A stretch of DNA of 64,000 nt from positions 37,196,090 through 37,260,089 of the forward strand of contig NC_068974.1 in NCBI RefSeq assembly GCF_016808095.1. The letters run 5' to 3'. The notes beneath the pieces were generated by a model that worked only from the letters and a program-made list of their open reading frames with translations, did no database searches and was not told the DNA's origin. Of this stretch, positions 1 through 11,621 are shown in pieces. The translations under genes were made by a program, and so were the position numbers. The DNA comes from Vigna angularis (taxonomy: Eukaryota > Streptophyta > Magnoliopsida > Fabales > Fabaceae). Positions within the stretch are counted from its first letter, which is position 1. Every line of letters starts with the position of its first letter.

Positions 1-2395
1 AGAATAAACTTTTTCCTTGTTTTATTTACATTGCAACGCAAATTAAACTGCAAAAAGCAACAACAGTGTTGTTGAAGAAAAATAAATTACATTGATTCAA
101 AGCCTTGTTTGATGCATTTGATATTTGCATCACTTGCAGGGTCCTACCTTAAGCCAATTCATTACCGATGTATTGTTTCATCCACTTGAACTTTGGAATG
201 GAACCAAAATAAAACTCACAATTGTACAGAATCATGTGTCATTCGATGATACCCCTGCTACTTTGCATATAGTTTCTATAATGGTTCAACATGTGTACAT
301 TTGGAGCAAGAGGCTTCTCCACGGATATAAAAATTTTTGGATTACGTCAGGATTATCTGATAATTTTATTTATTTTAAATTGTTTCTGGAATTTAATATC
401 ATTTTAATGTGACGTTTATTTAGATTTAAATTAAAGAAAATATAATTTTTTATTTTAAACAAAATTTATAATTAAATAAGATATTGAACCAACTCATTTA
501 ATCTAATAACCCGTTGTAGGTTAGACTAGGTTCGAATTTTTTTAGTTTGTTAATAAGTGAGTCGGGTTGGGTTGACTCATTAAATGATCAATCCGTGATG
601 AATCGGACCGAATCGAACCGAGTTATCTGTTTTAATAGCTTTAATAATTAGTATCCGTAAGTTGAATAATATAATATTCGTATCTAACCTATTTATAAGT
701 AAATATTAAAATATCTATTATGTAGTAAATTATTTGTCATCTTTCATTCTTTCTTATGGAGGTGTTGTATCAGAGTACTCGTGAAATGCTACTTATACTG
801 ATCTTTGCACCAAATCATCGTAACTGAGAACAAACATCCAATTAGTGTATGCCTCTACACAGTACACAATGAAAATAAATAAAATATGTATTCTGATATT
901 ACATTACAATTTGAAATAAAATATTAAGCCTTTTTAACCCAAATGTCAATGCGCCTGTGAGTAGAAGTGTTGGGATCTAGAACAATAATGTTAGGGCATG
1001 ATATGGAGCATTTTGGGATTTCATAGACTCCTATGGAAGTGCAAGTGGAAGATATGGGGGTAGAAAGAAATAACCGTATCCTTGTATCACACGGGCCAAA
1101 GGCCCACTTATTTTCTAATTTCATTTCTTTCTTCTTTATTTCTCTAACTCCTATCCTGTTGTTCTAAATTTCTTATATCATCTCATTTTTTAAAAATCAG
1201 ACATGTAATTCAGGTGTTTTGAAATATTTAAAATTAACCATATTTAATTTTAAACTAAGTGCTTTTTACTTTATTTCTTTTTTTTATCTTATTTGAACTT
1301 ATTATTGGTTTGGTAGGTTGATAAAAGTAATCATTTCAAGTAGTTTAATTGTTGACTAAAATTTGATTTTATTTGGTTATGTTGTTTTATGTTTCTAGAA
1401 TATTGATGTTTTTTCAATCCTCTTTAGCTATTATTTGGAGTACAAATAATTTACAGGTAAGCAAAATCATTTCAAATCGTATTATTTAGATTGTTAATTT
1501 TGTGTGTGATTATAAATGTTGAAATTGAAAGTAACATACTTGATTTAGATGGATTTATTTGTATAAGTATATTTACTTTGAACATCTATAACACTGTGTT
1601 CGTTTGAAGATATTTCACACGTGAAATACCGAAGACGGATTTGATACAGGAATCATGTTCGCTTGCGACAATTTGGACGGAGAGAAAAGCGAAGATTTGC
1701 GAGATTTGGACATTATCAGCATCCCGTTAATTTGAGAAGATTTGCGCTGATTTACACGGAAAAGACTGCTTTGCCCTGTAATATTATCAAATTTCCAAGC
1801 ATACCGTTCAGCCATGCTTAGCACAGGGATGGCTGGCAAACGCCGGTTACACGAACGCGTAACCGGTTATGCAATATATATTTGTTAGTTTTTTTTATAA
1901 TTATTTTAATATTATAATTTAAAAAGATGCACATTTTAATAAAATTAGGTATATCATATTTTTTAATTTATTAAAAATAAGTTGATTATTTAATTTTTAT
2001 AATTTTTAAACATTAATTTTATAAATTATTCATAATTTTTTTTATAAACATTTTTACAATTAAATATAATATTTTATATTACTTTTATAATATGTGTCAT
2101 TTTGGTAATCATTAATTTCTACCAATTAAACTAATTTTTAAAATCTATCACATCAATCAAATCCTACACTAATTCTCACAAACTTTACTTTCAAATCCAC
2201 TTTCAATTAACCACAAATCCACTCAAAAACAATTAAAAAATTATCCTCAAATCAGTGTAAAAATTTGGTATAGCAACAAAAGAGAATAGAGCGTGTTTTA
2301 TCAAGTTAAAATATTAATTTTGAACTTGTTTGGATGGTTGATTTGAGTAGAAATTGAATTTGTATGTGTTTAGTAATTTGTTTTTATCTTGAATA
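1..2395. other. Non-coding stretch
   Basis: AT-rich sequence with no gene I can support. At 483-690 it holds a MITE-like GAGTCGGGTTGGGTTGACTC stretch. At 1595-1870 there is a segment less AT-rich than its surroundings (GTGTTCGTTTG at its left, ACACGAACGCGTAACCGG at its right), possibly transposon-derived. Confidence 0.5.
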
Positions 2396-3500
2396 GTTTA
2401 GATGAGTAAAAATGAGTGTTGTTTGATGTTTTGATTCAATCGTATTCGGTAAAAGACCATAAAGTAGTTCATCTGATTGCTTAATTCTGCTATGCTTGAG
2501 GTTTGTTTTGGTAGCTCTTTTATGGAAAAGGAAGGCAGAAGAAGCACTACTGGCCCCAGTGGTTTTCCATACAAGTAATTATGAATCTCCCATGCTAATT
2601 TCACCAAATGGAACATGAAGGTTTGCAGCTACCTATTCTCAATAAAACTCATAATGTAACACTTTCAATTACAAACTCCTCTGATATCATATTAGACACC
2701 TCTGATATCATATTAGACAGTAGACTTTAAATCAAAATAACTCTATAAAACTAGTTTATAGAGTTATATATTATAATTTTGTTTTATTTCTGATTGATGT
2801 AGGACTTCTAACATTTTAGATACCAATAATGTGAAATGCCAATAAATTACGATAGATACATGGAAGACGTTAACTCTATTTTTCAAGCTTAAGATGTAAA
2901 TAAAAGCAAGTGAATTTCATTTCTCTAGGCATTGTCGTGTATCAGTTTTTTGCCAGAAAATTGGTAAAAGAAAATAGTACTACCGAAGGTTATCCTAATT
3001 CTACTCTCATTTTGGCACTCTTCTAGTTTGCGATCATAGAATTTACTGATATGAGCATTGCCAATCTGTTTTCACAGAAGTTAACAAAGCATTGACATGA
3101 AATTAAGGATCATGCAATAACTAGTTTCCTACCATGTTGTATGTTCTTGGCAAGTGAAAAATGAACTTGCTCTGATTGATTGTAGATTGATGTATTTCTT
3201 GATATGGTAGTCTCTTGAAGACATGTTTATGCCTACAGTGCAGATATCCTATGTTAATGCCTCCCATTTCACCAAATCCTGAAACACCAATTGTATGAGT
3301 ATCCACACATCTGCTGCAGATGATGTGGGCACCACAGATATACACAATATCACGTGATGGACCACGCACTGATTCCACAGAAAGAGCCTTTATTATTTGT
3401 TCCTGTGGTTTAAGCTTTTTCCTTTTCACTGCAGAAGTGACAGAACACCTAATTTCAATAAAGCTGTTCATGGATCAGGTTGGTCGCTCAAATACCATAG
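2396..3500 (-). pseudogene. Unidentified gene-like fragments
   Basis: Minus-strand sequence at 3471-3190 translates with a coding flavour (KRKKLKPQEQIIKALSVESV, then Cys-rich ICGAHIICSRCVDTHT, then LHCRHKHVFKRL). Further gene-like text lies at about 3090-2960 (IGNAHISKFYDRKLEECQ) and 2616-2440 (WEIHNYLYGKPLGPVV). The order and strand agree, as exons would, but junctions do not form a clear gene. I do not recognise the family. It may be a decayed gene or captured exons. Confidence 0.25.
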
Positions 3501-4205
3501 AATCATTTCTTCCAAGTAAAAAATCTTGAGCTGTGTCATATATATCTTTATGACACTTTTTTGGCAACACTCAACCACTGGTACTTCCGCATATTTATTG
3601 CAATTTTAAGAAGGAGAAGGTGTAAAACGCTTTATACGTACACTTTTTTATAGTATTTTTGCTTTATTATTTGCATGTTCAATTTTATTTACGGATAAGA
3701 ACGTGTCCATACTCAAACAGCACCCCTTTCGATTTCACTCACTCGCTTTCGGTGGTGGTCTTATAAGACAAAAAGGAAAAAACTTTTCGTTTTTTGGTAC
3801 TGTACAAACTATTTTTTTCTTTGGATTATGCCAATTGAAATTACACTTCTGGTAAATATTAAAAAGAACAAACAGTTGGATAAAAGCAATGATGAAAGCC
3901 ATGTTGAAGTTCTAGTTCATTCCGTTCCTTTGACATTAGTTTCAGCCTTGTTTGCGCCGTGGCAACCTTATCTAGACTATGAATTAGATTCTGCCTTTTT
4001 CACCATAAAAGAAACAAACTGTTTTCATATGCAACATTATCCTAAATTCTAATATCCAACATTTATACAACCATATTTCTGTATATTGTTTGAAAATTTT
4101 TGATGAACTTACCTCTTTGGTTTTTTCTTTTCATGTTATTAAATGTCTATGGGAAAATTTTATTGTAATTTCATATTAAAACACTTAATTAAATGACTAA
4201 CCGTG

Positions 4206-4206
<1 letters not shown>

Positions 4207-4276
<70 letters not shown>
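4207..4276. repeat. (TA)n microsatellite
   Basis: An uninterrupted TA tract of about 70 bases. Confidence 0.98.
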
Positions 4277-4279
<3 letters not shown>

Positions 4280-4390
4280 CGTGTTCAACAGCTGATACAT
4301 TACTATATTTATTATTTTAGAGTTGTGGATAATCAATACTTTAATACTGACATATAAACAGGTTGGACGAGTATTATATTTTATTCGCAA

Positions 4391-4704
4391 AAAAATATAT
4401 ATATATTTTATTAAATTTAATTTAATTAAAATTAAAATTATTTTATATTTTATCAGATTAAATTTAATTAAAATTAAATTTTAATTTATATTAAATTTTT
4501 AACTTTTTTTTCTTATAATTTTTTTAAAATGTTATCTTAAAAATTTATAAAAATAAATTTTTAAGTATTTACAAGTATATGTGGGTTTTAAAATATACGG
4601 ATATCTTTAAACAGATATTTGTGCGGATAGTGGGTAAGTTTTTTTTTTAAGTCAGGTAGCAGGTTGACATTATTCATGCCTGACCCGACTTGTTGTCATT
4701 CCTA
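4391..4704. mobile_element. Possible hAT/MITE fragment with CCCGACTTGTTGTCATTCCTA end
   Basis: Read inverted, the right end is TAGGAATGACAACAAGTCGG, similar to short hAT-like elements whose ends read TAGGGATGACAACGGGTCGG. A related GAGTCGGGTTGGGTTGACTC stretch occurs at 560-580. The left end and target duplication were not found. Confidence 0.3.
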
Positions 4705-5532
4705 GTTTCAACAGAAAGTTTTAAAGAAACAATTTTAGGATTTATGAATATAGTAAAAAGTGTGTATTTTTGGTGAAATACTATGTGTATTTATATGATT
4801 TATAGATATTAGGAATTATGTTATAAACACGGGTAATATCAAATAATATCAATAAATATAACACCTTTTCTAAGACAAAACTTGACAAAAAAGTAAAAAA
4901 TAACTCAACAATAGACAGCAAACCCTCTACTTTAGCTCAGACCTTCTATCTTAGAATCTCACGAGCCAAAACTCACTAAAATAAATTAAAAATCGTACCA
5001 AACACAATTTATTAACTACCAACTGGTTCTATATTAGATTTCTACCAAATCAAAGCTCAACCAAGTTGAAAATAATCACCAAAACATATCCTAAAACTCA
5101 ATTTATCCCTTTTGACAATTTCTTCAAAAGCTCACCTATCAAAACCTCATTTTTAGATTAAAAACTACCTATAACTCAGTCTAATCCCCATTTCTCAATA
5201 ATATACCAATTGTATACCATTAATCTTCACAACAGTAGAACTCACAAGACTAATCAAGTCTAAAACAAAATCATCCAAGACATCAAACATCAAATAGCTA
5301 ATTAAACTCATCAAAATCGCAATTAACACTAAAACAATTATTTCAATTACCACTAAATCAACATAACATACTAGCAACTACCAATCATACATGTCAAATA
5401 AAAATTAAAGAAAGATCACTAGCTTACTTGGTGAAATGGTTAAATTAGGGTTTCATGTAGAATTTGAGAATAAAATGAGAATAAATCTAAATCTGATGTG
5501 ATGTTGAAGTGAAAAAAGACAGAGAAAGTTTT
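4705..5532. other. Non-coding C/A-rich stretch
   Basis: From about 4900 the + strand is rich in AAAACTCA-type words, similar in texture to the right part of unit A, and may be an old LTR fragment. No ends are recognised. Confidence 0.4.
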
Positions 5533-6274
5533 TATATCAATTGTTCAAAAACTAACATCAAAAGTGAAAATCTTGTATGTCAATTGTATCTATGTCGATT
5601 CCAAAATCAACATAGAAAGTCTCTTTTTCACTAACATAAAAAAGTTTTTGTTGTACTAGTATAGTGAAATATGAGTTTTTGAATTGTCTAAAAAAAGGTT
5701 TGAATGTTTAAAGTATATGATTGAGTTAGAAGGTTGGTAAAATTATTAGAAGGTTGGTAAAATTATGAGTGAATTAATATAATTGATTTTGTTTCGAACT
5801 TTAACTTTGAGTAACCAATTTTTACTATGATAAAGAAGTGATAATAACATATACATGACTTACTAATTATAGTTTTATCACTCGAAAGAACATTTTTTGT
5901 AATTGAAGTGAGTAACATTGAATTAATATAATTGAAAATATCATTATGGAACTTGTTTTAAAATTTTGTACTTATTTTTAGTTTATTTTCTCTTGAGTGA
6001 GGAATTGATAATAACATATACATGACTTACTAATTATAGTTTTATCACTCGAAAGAACATTTTTTTTGTCAAAGTGATATGTTCCTCGGTTAATTGAAGG
6101 AGGTCCAATTGTTCAATTTATTGCAAACTTTACTTTTTATAGGTTCATTGAAGGAGAATTATAATATCTAACTGTCACAAGACCTAAACTTGTCTTCTCC
6201 ATTGATAAAGTTTGCCAATATATGCATCAACCTCAAGACCGTCATTGAAAAGTTGTAAAGCGAATACTCAAGTA
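5533..6274. repeat. Repeat X, copy 1 (direct repeat flanking unit A)
   Basis: It runs from TATATCAATTGTTCAAAAAC to GCGAATACTCAAGTA and matches 8115-8500 plus 11374-11621 along its length. It contains an internal partial duplication: the stretch around ACATGACTTACTAATTATAG occurs at about 5853 and again at about 6018. It does not have TG...CA ends, so I do not call it an LTR. It carries the unoccupied counterpart of two insertions present in copy 2. Confidence 0.7.
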
Positions 6275-6406
6275 AATGCAGAGAAAGTTTTCATGTTAGC
6301 ACAAATGATATCATGGGCATGGATCACCAATAAATATTCAAATGTCACCTTCTCTTACTCAGACTGTATTGATGTATTTGCTCTGATATCAAATTTAAAA
6401 AAATAG
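6270..6406 (+). pseudogene. LINE ORF C-terminal remnant, second, shorter copy
   Basis: From the shared AAGTA onward it is nearly identical to 26786-26925 (AEKVFMLAQMISWAW, FSYSDC). The IWNYRN part present in the other copy is missing, because repeat X1 abuts here instead. The breakpoint therefore lies inside the LINE coding remnant. Confidence 0.55.
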
Positions 6407-7061
6407 ATTAATTAAAATACCACCAATATAAGTAAAGGCAACAACATGATAAATACGTTAATAATGTATATATAAAATAAAATAAATCTATATTAACAAT
6501 TATAGAACCATAAAAGTCCAGAAGAATATTGAAAATAGTTAATATATAAACATACTATATTTATCTTTAATAAGATTAAACTTCTCGGTAATGTTCACAC
6601 AAATAGAACCACAGACTATATAGTACAAGAAAATTAACACTTAGAAGTTGGTGAAACAAAATAAACTTAGATTAAAAGATTTAGAATCATCTAAGTCCCA
6701 AACAATGTAGAATCCACATACTGTATAGAAACATAAATGTCATTATGCATCACAAATTCAAGAGAAGACCATACTTTATTTATATAAATGACTCAACATT
6801 TAATCTTTAGAATTGAAACAAGTAATAAATTTATCACTCACGAATCAAAATGTAAAATATAACAAGTTGTAACTTAATAAATTAAATATTTTCGATCTTC
6901 AAATTTATTCATTCAAAATAGTACTTAAACTATAATATTTTAATATAAATTAATTTATTATTATTAAATTATACATAAAAGACACTTTTAAACTTTTTTT
7001 AATCAACAATCCTTTGAAACAACTAAGAATTTCATCTTATAAACATTTTTCAATCATACTT

Positions 7062-7097
<36 letters not shown>

Positions 7098-8114
7098 CTC
7101 AATAATAAACCATTATGTAATTCGATAGATACTTTTAAACAATCCTCGCCCTAATATAGTTCAAAGGTACCAGAAAAAAAGACTCAAAACATGTTCTGAA
7201 TTGGTCGCTCAGTGCTCATACTCGCTTAACTAGATATGATTCTACTCGCTCACTATCCACACTTAATTAGCGAAAAGAAAACCTTCTTGTTTAATGGACA
7301 CTCTTGCCCATCCAACCAACTTCTCCCCAAACTAATTCACTCAACCTAAACTTGTTTTGAACTGTTTTACTACAAGATTCCAATCAAAAAATAACCAAAA
7401 CCTCACTTTAGGGACCAAAATTAAATTTTACAAGTTCTAGCTCATATTTGAGCAATTTAGGAGTTTAAAAAAGTTACAAATAACTCAAAGACAGACCCCA
7501 AGCACTGCAAATTGCTTCAGGACATTCAAATCAAAAATTCACTACTCAAGACCCCCAATTTATACCTAAAAACCATACAAAACACCATCAATGAACTACT
7601 ACATATCTCTTGATCAATTTCAACTAGTTCACAACTTAAACAAATCTCAAACTAGCTCAAAATAGACTCTAAAATTTAGTTTCCTTTTTTCAACCCTTAA
7701 ATCAAAACTTCATAACCAAAACCCCCTTTTTAAAAGCTAAAATTGGTCTACAACTAAACCTAACTATTCCTTTCCAAAAATTCCAATCAAATAACATCAC
7801 TAACTTTCCAACCACAAAAAATTCAACATCAAGATCAATTCCAAACAAATTCATTACATTCTAGAACATTCATCACAACACCAAGTATGAGTCAACTATT
7901 ATAAATCATTAAATCACAATTCATACAAAAACATATATAATTCTAATTTTAACCAAATTCCACACAACTTAACTAAGATCATCAATTTAAAATAACATTA
8001 GACAAGGTCACTTAACTCCCCTTACCTTAAAAGGAACTACCACAACTCTACACAACTCACCAACCTTGCTTTGAGCTTAAGGAATCCTAGAAACGCCTAC
8101 ATAACACAAAATTA
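6270..8114. repeat. Repeat unit A, copy A (between X1 and X2)
   Basis: This 1.84-kb unit is almost identical to 26786-30358 once the hAT insertion in the latter is removed. It begins inside a LINE remnant, includes a short TA tract (about 7066-7095), and then C/A-rich sequence with CGCTCA/CGCTTA motifs that resemble legume gypsy LTR sequence. Compared with copy B it lacks about 190 bases after 7336, between two CAACC repeats. Confidence 0.75.
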
Positions 8115-9654
8115 TATATCAATTGTTCAAAAACTGACATCAAAAGTGAAAACCTTGTATGTAAGTTGTATCTATGTCGATTCCAAAATCAACAAAGAAA
8201 GTCTCTTTTTCATTAACATAAAAAGTCTTTGTTGGACTAATGTAGTGAAATATGAGTTTTTGAATTGTCTAAAAGGTTTAAATGTTTAATGTATATGATT
8301 GAGTTAGAAGGTTGGTAAAATTATAGTGAATTAATATAATTGATTTTGTTTTGAACTTTAACTTTGAGTGACCAACTTTAACTATGGATTGGAAAACAAA
8401 TAAAGAAAATTTGATTCTTATTGAAAATATTATTATGGAACTTGTTTTAAAATTTTGTACTTATTTTTAGTTTATTTTCTCTTGAGTGAGGAATTGATAA
8501 TGTAACATCCCAAAAATATAGCTATAAACTATACTTAAGAGTTCTTACATTTACAATAAAATAGAACAGTTATAGGAAATAAAGTTAACTTACAGTTATC
8601 CTAAAATAACCATAAATTAAAAGCTATACAGAAACCTACACTGCTACTATTACCAGTACAAACTAAATGTTCATACAAGCATCATATTAGACCGAACGGT
8701 CTTATACTATTACAGAATTAGGTACAAGACTGAACGGTCTTACTCTAATAGAACCCATCCTCTCTTGCCAGCGCCTGCTCCAGAATACCTTCCGCACACT
8801 CTGCTCACACCCATAGGGTGATCATTGTAAGGACAAAACGACCGAACGGACAACATGACAAGACAAGAAAATAAGGATAAGCTTATGTAATTTAATTAAT
8901 TCAATTAAACATATATTTCACATAAATATGATATAATTCAATAGGTCAATCATGCAACAACCAATCATACATTTTCAACCATAACCATACATCAATGCAT
9001 GCAATGACCAACCACTTTACTCTGACTGTCCGGACTGTATGAATTTTGTGTAGTTACGACGTTTTTGCACCCGGGTGATGTAGTAGCTGGGATGCCCTCA
9101 ACAGCTGCCACCCGAGGCTAGTCCGTTATACCTCGCCCATTTTAACCTTATGGACTAGGACCTCTTGCCATTCTCACACATGATTTACTCCTCTCTAATT
9201 AAGAATGAGTAATCATAGAATGTCAGGATAAACGCCACCTTAGCATGACCACATTCATACTTTACCATTCCATAACAAATCCTAAGATATTCCTCCTTGG
9301 AATACTCTTTCATATCCATACTATAAGTATCTCATCATAACTTCACATTACATTAGAATTATCATACCATACTTCAATACCAACATACTTCCTCATCATC
9401 ACATTTAAGTATAATCAAACAGAACAAAACAACCACCATTCTTGAACACGACCGAACAAAAAAATCAACATAACCTGTCAACAAGACCGAACGGGAGAAA
9501 CTTTCCCTACATACTAACATGACCGAACGGTCATTTAAGAGTAAGACTCAAGCATGAGCCGAACACAGTTTTAAGGCCGAATATTAGAACAACTGAAAAC
9601 TAGAGTTAAACCGAACGTTTTTATCTTATGTCGAACACTATCGGCTTAGACCGA

Positions 9655-10015
9655 ACACCAATACCAAGACCGAGTGCCAGTACAAGACTGAACACTACCG
9701 AGACCGAGCGCTAGTACAAAACAAGCACTACCAAGACCGAGCGTTAGTACAGAACAAGTACTACCGAGACCGAGCGCTAGTACATAACAAGCACTACCGA
9801 GACCGAGCGCTAGTACATAACAAGCACTACCGAAACCGAGCGTTAATACATAACAAGCACTACCGAGACCGAGCGCTAGTATAGAATAAGCACTACCGAG
9901 ACCGAGCGCTAGTAAATAACAAGCACTACCGAGACCGAGCGCTAGTACAGAACAAGCACTACCGAGACCGAGCGCTAATACATAACAAGCACTACCGAGA
10001 TCGAGCGCTACTAAG
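9655..10015. repeat. 33-bp minisatellite inside the 2.66-kb LTR
   Basis: About ten to eleven imperfect copies of a unit such as ACCGAGACCGAGCGCTAG plus TACATAACAAGCACT. Because 33 is divisible by three, the minus strand stays open, with an 11-residue repeat (LGSACYVLALG). I read it as non-coding. Confidence 0.85.
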
Positions 10016-10142
10016 GCCGAACATTCATGAACTAGGAGGACTCCAAAGAGACTGAACCCAGTTAATGACTGAGCGCAAAACAAGGCCGAACGACCAAATT
10101 AGCACATGACCGAGCGGTCAACAGCGAACCCTCAGTTTTCTG

Positions 10143-10174
10143 CATAATTCTGCAGAAACTTCTGCAGAATTATG
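10143..10174. repeat. Perfect 15-bp inverted repeat with 2-base spacer
   Basis: The left arm CATAATTCTGCAGAA and the right arm TTCTGCAGAATTATG are separated by AC. The related LTR copy has a decayed version near 34619-34655. It could form a hairpin in RNA or DNA. Confidence 0.8.
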
Positions 10175-11175
10175 AACACATCAAATTTTACCAAAACTAA
10201 ACATTATTCAAAACTTCTAATCTTCCAAACACAAATCATATACACATTTACACCTATCCAAGAGTACCTAAATCTTTCTAACCTCATTCCAAAGAGTCTC
10301 ATACCAGATTTCACTTCAAATTCTACATAATCCACAACTCAAAGACCCAAAATCTGTTTTCCTACTTTTTACACATTTTAGAAAGACTTAAGGGTTCTAA
10401 TAGGCCCTAAACAACTTACCTAGATTATCCTTACAAACCGAAACCACTCCTGATACAAATTCCCCCTTTTCACTACATCCACTTTCTCACAATTCCCTCG
10501 GCACAGTAACTATAATTTTGCATAACCGAAATCAAACATGGCCACAACAGTTAACAATCCACAAAACAATACCGAACATACAACATTCAATTTTCACATA
10601 CATACAACCACAACAACCATCATTCTCATATATCATAACCAAATCAATTAAATTAAATAGCTTCCCTTTACCTCAAAGCAACTTGACAGATTAAAACTTC
10701 TCCACAGTTTTGCTAAATCGCAAGTGATCCTAGGACAACCTACAGACTTTGAATCGGTGAAAGGAAACCAATCACCGAACCAGAAAGATAATCAAAACCC
10801 AAAAGAAGAGCTGATGAACACAGGCAAACAGAACAGTGTTTGCATGTACTAGAAAATACAGAAATTCATGAGAATTTGGGAAACGAAACTTACCCACTCT
10901 AACCACGAAATTGATCAGTGAAAAGGGAAGCCCTTGATCACAAGATCACCTAGAAAGCTCCGGATCGCCGATCAAACGAACCACTGGTAAGAAATTTTAG
11001 AGAGAAGGAGGATAACAGGTAGAGATTTGAGTTTTAGAGATATGTAAATTTATGAGAAAATGAGATGAGCTGTGGTTTGGAAAAATCTATAAAATGTTCA
11101 CTCTCTTGTATTTGAGACATATGTCCCTTCCTTCCAAGTGTCATTTTTCAGGGGTTTGACAGATAATAACATATG

Positions 11176-11368
11176 TGTTGGGGGTAGGTTCGACACACAC
11201 ATAAAACTCCACACATGATAAGATATTGTCCGCTTTGGGCCAAGCCCTCACGAGTTTGCTTTTGGTACCACTCCAAAAGGCCTCTTATCATTGGAGATAT
11301 CTATATGTATATAAACCCTTGACCAATCCTTATTTCACTCAATGTGGGACTTTGTTTGCACTCCAACA
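11176..11368. mobile_element. 193-bp TRIM-like solo LTR, TSD ATATG
   Basis: It starts TGTTGGGGGTAGG and ends GCACTCCAACA, with ATATG at 11171-11175 and 11369-11373. The paralogous empty site (ATATA) is at 6016-6020. The internal text (GATATTGTCCGCTTTGGGCC, CAAGCCCTCACG, ACTCCAAAAGGCCTC, TATAAACCC, ATGTGGGAC) is a pattern I know from short LTRs widespread in rosid genomes. The TATA-like TATAAACCC could be the LTR promoter. Confidence 0.8.
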
Positions 11369-11621
11369 ATATGCATGACTTATTAATTATAGTTTTATCA
11401 CTCGAAAGAACAATTTTTTGTCAAAGTAATATGTTCTCGCTTAATTGAAGGAGGCCTAATTGTTCAACTTATTGCAAACTTTACTCTAGGTCCATTGAAG
11501 GAGCATTATAATATCTAACTGTCACAAGACCTAAACGTGTCTTCTTCATTGATAAAGTTTGTCAATACATGCATCAACCTCAAAACCATCATTGAAAAAT
11601 TGTGAAGCGAATACTCAAGTA

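Larger units (their letters stand above)
8501..11161. mobile_element. 2.66-kb solo LTR (LTR retrotransposon), TSD GATAA
   Basis: The element starts TGTAACATCCC and ends GGGGTTTGACA, with GATAA at 8496-8500 and again at 11162-11166. The same host sequence without the insertion is at 6007-6011. No gag, protease or polymerase frame is present, so it is a solo LTR of an unusually long type. It carries CCGAACG motifs, a 33-bp minisatellite (about 9655-10015) and a perfect inverted repeat (10143-10174). A diverged relative lies at about 33200-35600. The 145-codon frame on the minus strand is a by-product of the 33-bp repeat. Confidence 0.85.
8115..11621. repeat. Repeat X, copy 2 (split by two nested solo LTRs)
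   Basis: Host sequence lies at 8115-8500, 11162-11175 and 11369-11621. It matches copy 1 closely, ending in the same GCGAATACTCAAGTA. Removing the two LTRs and one target duplication each restores an uninterrupted X repeat. Confidence 0.7.

Noticed and set aside
125..412. 95-codon frame preceded by an acceptor-like TTGCAG
   Set aside because: The translation is not recognisable, it has no partner exon, and it ends in AT-rich DNA.
9646..10083. 145-codon minus-strand frame with LGSACYVLALG repeats
   Set aside because: It is produced by a 33-bp minisatellite inside a solo LTR; a period divisible by three keeps the frame open without selection.
5533..11621. X1 and X2 as the LTRs of a small LTR retrotransposon with A as its interior
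   Set aside because: X has no TG...CA ends, no target duplication was found around the whole, A has no primer-binding site or polypurine tract that I can see, and A exists elsewhere without X.
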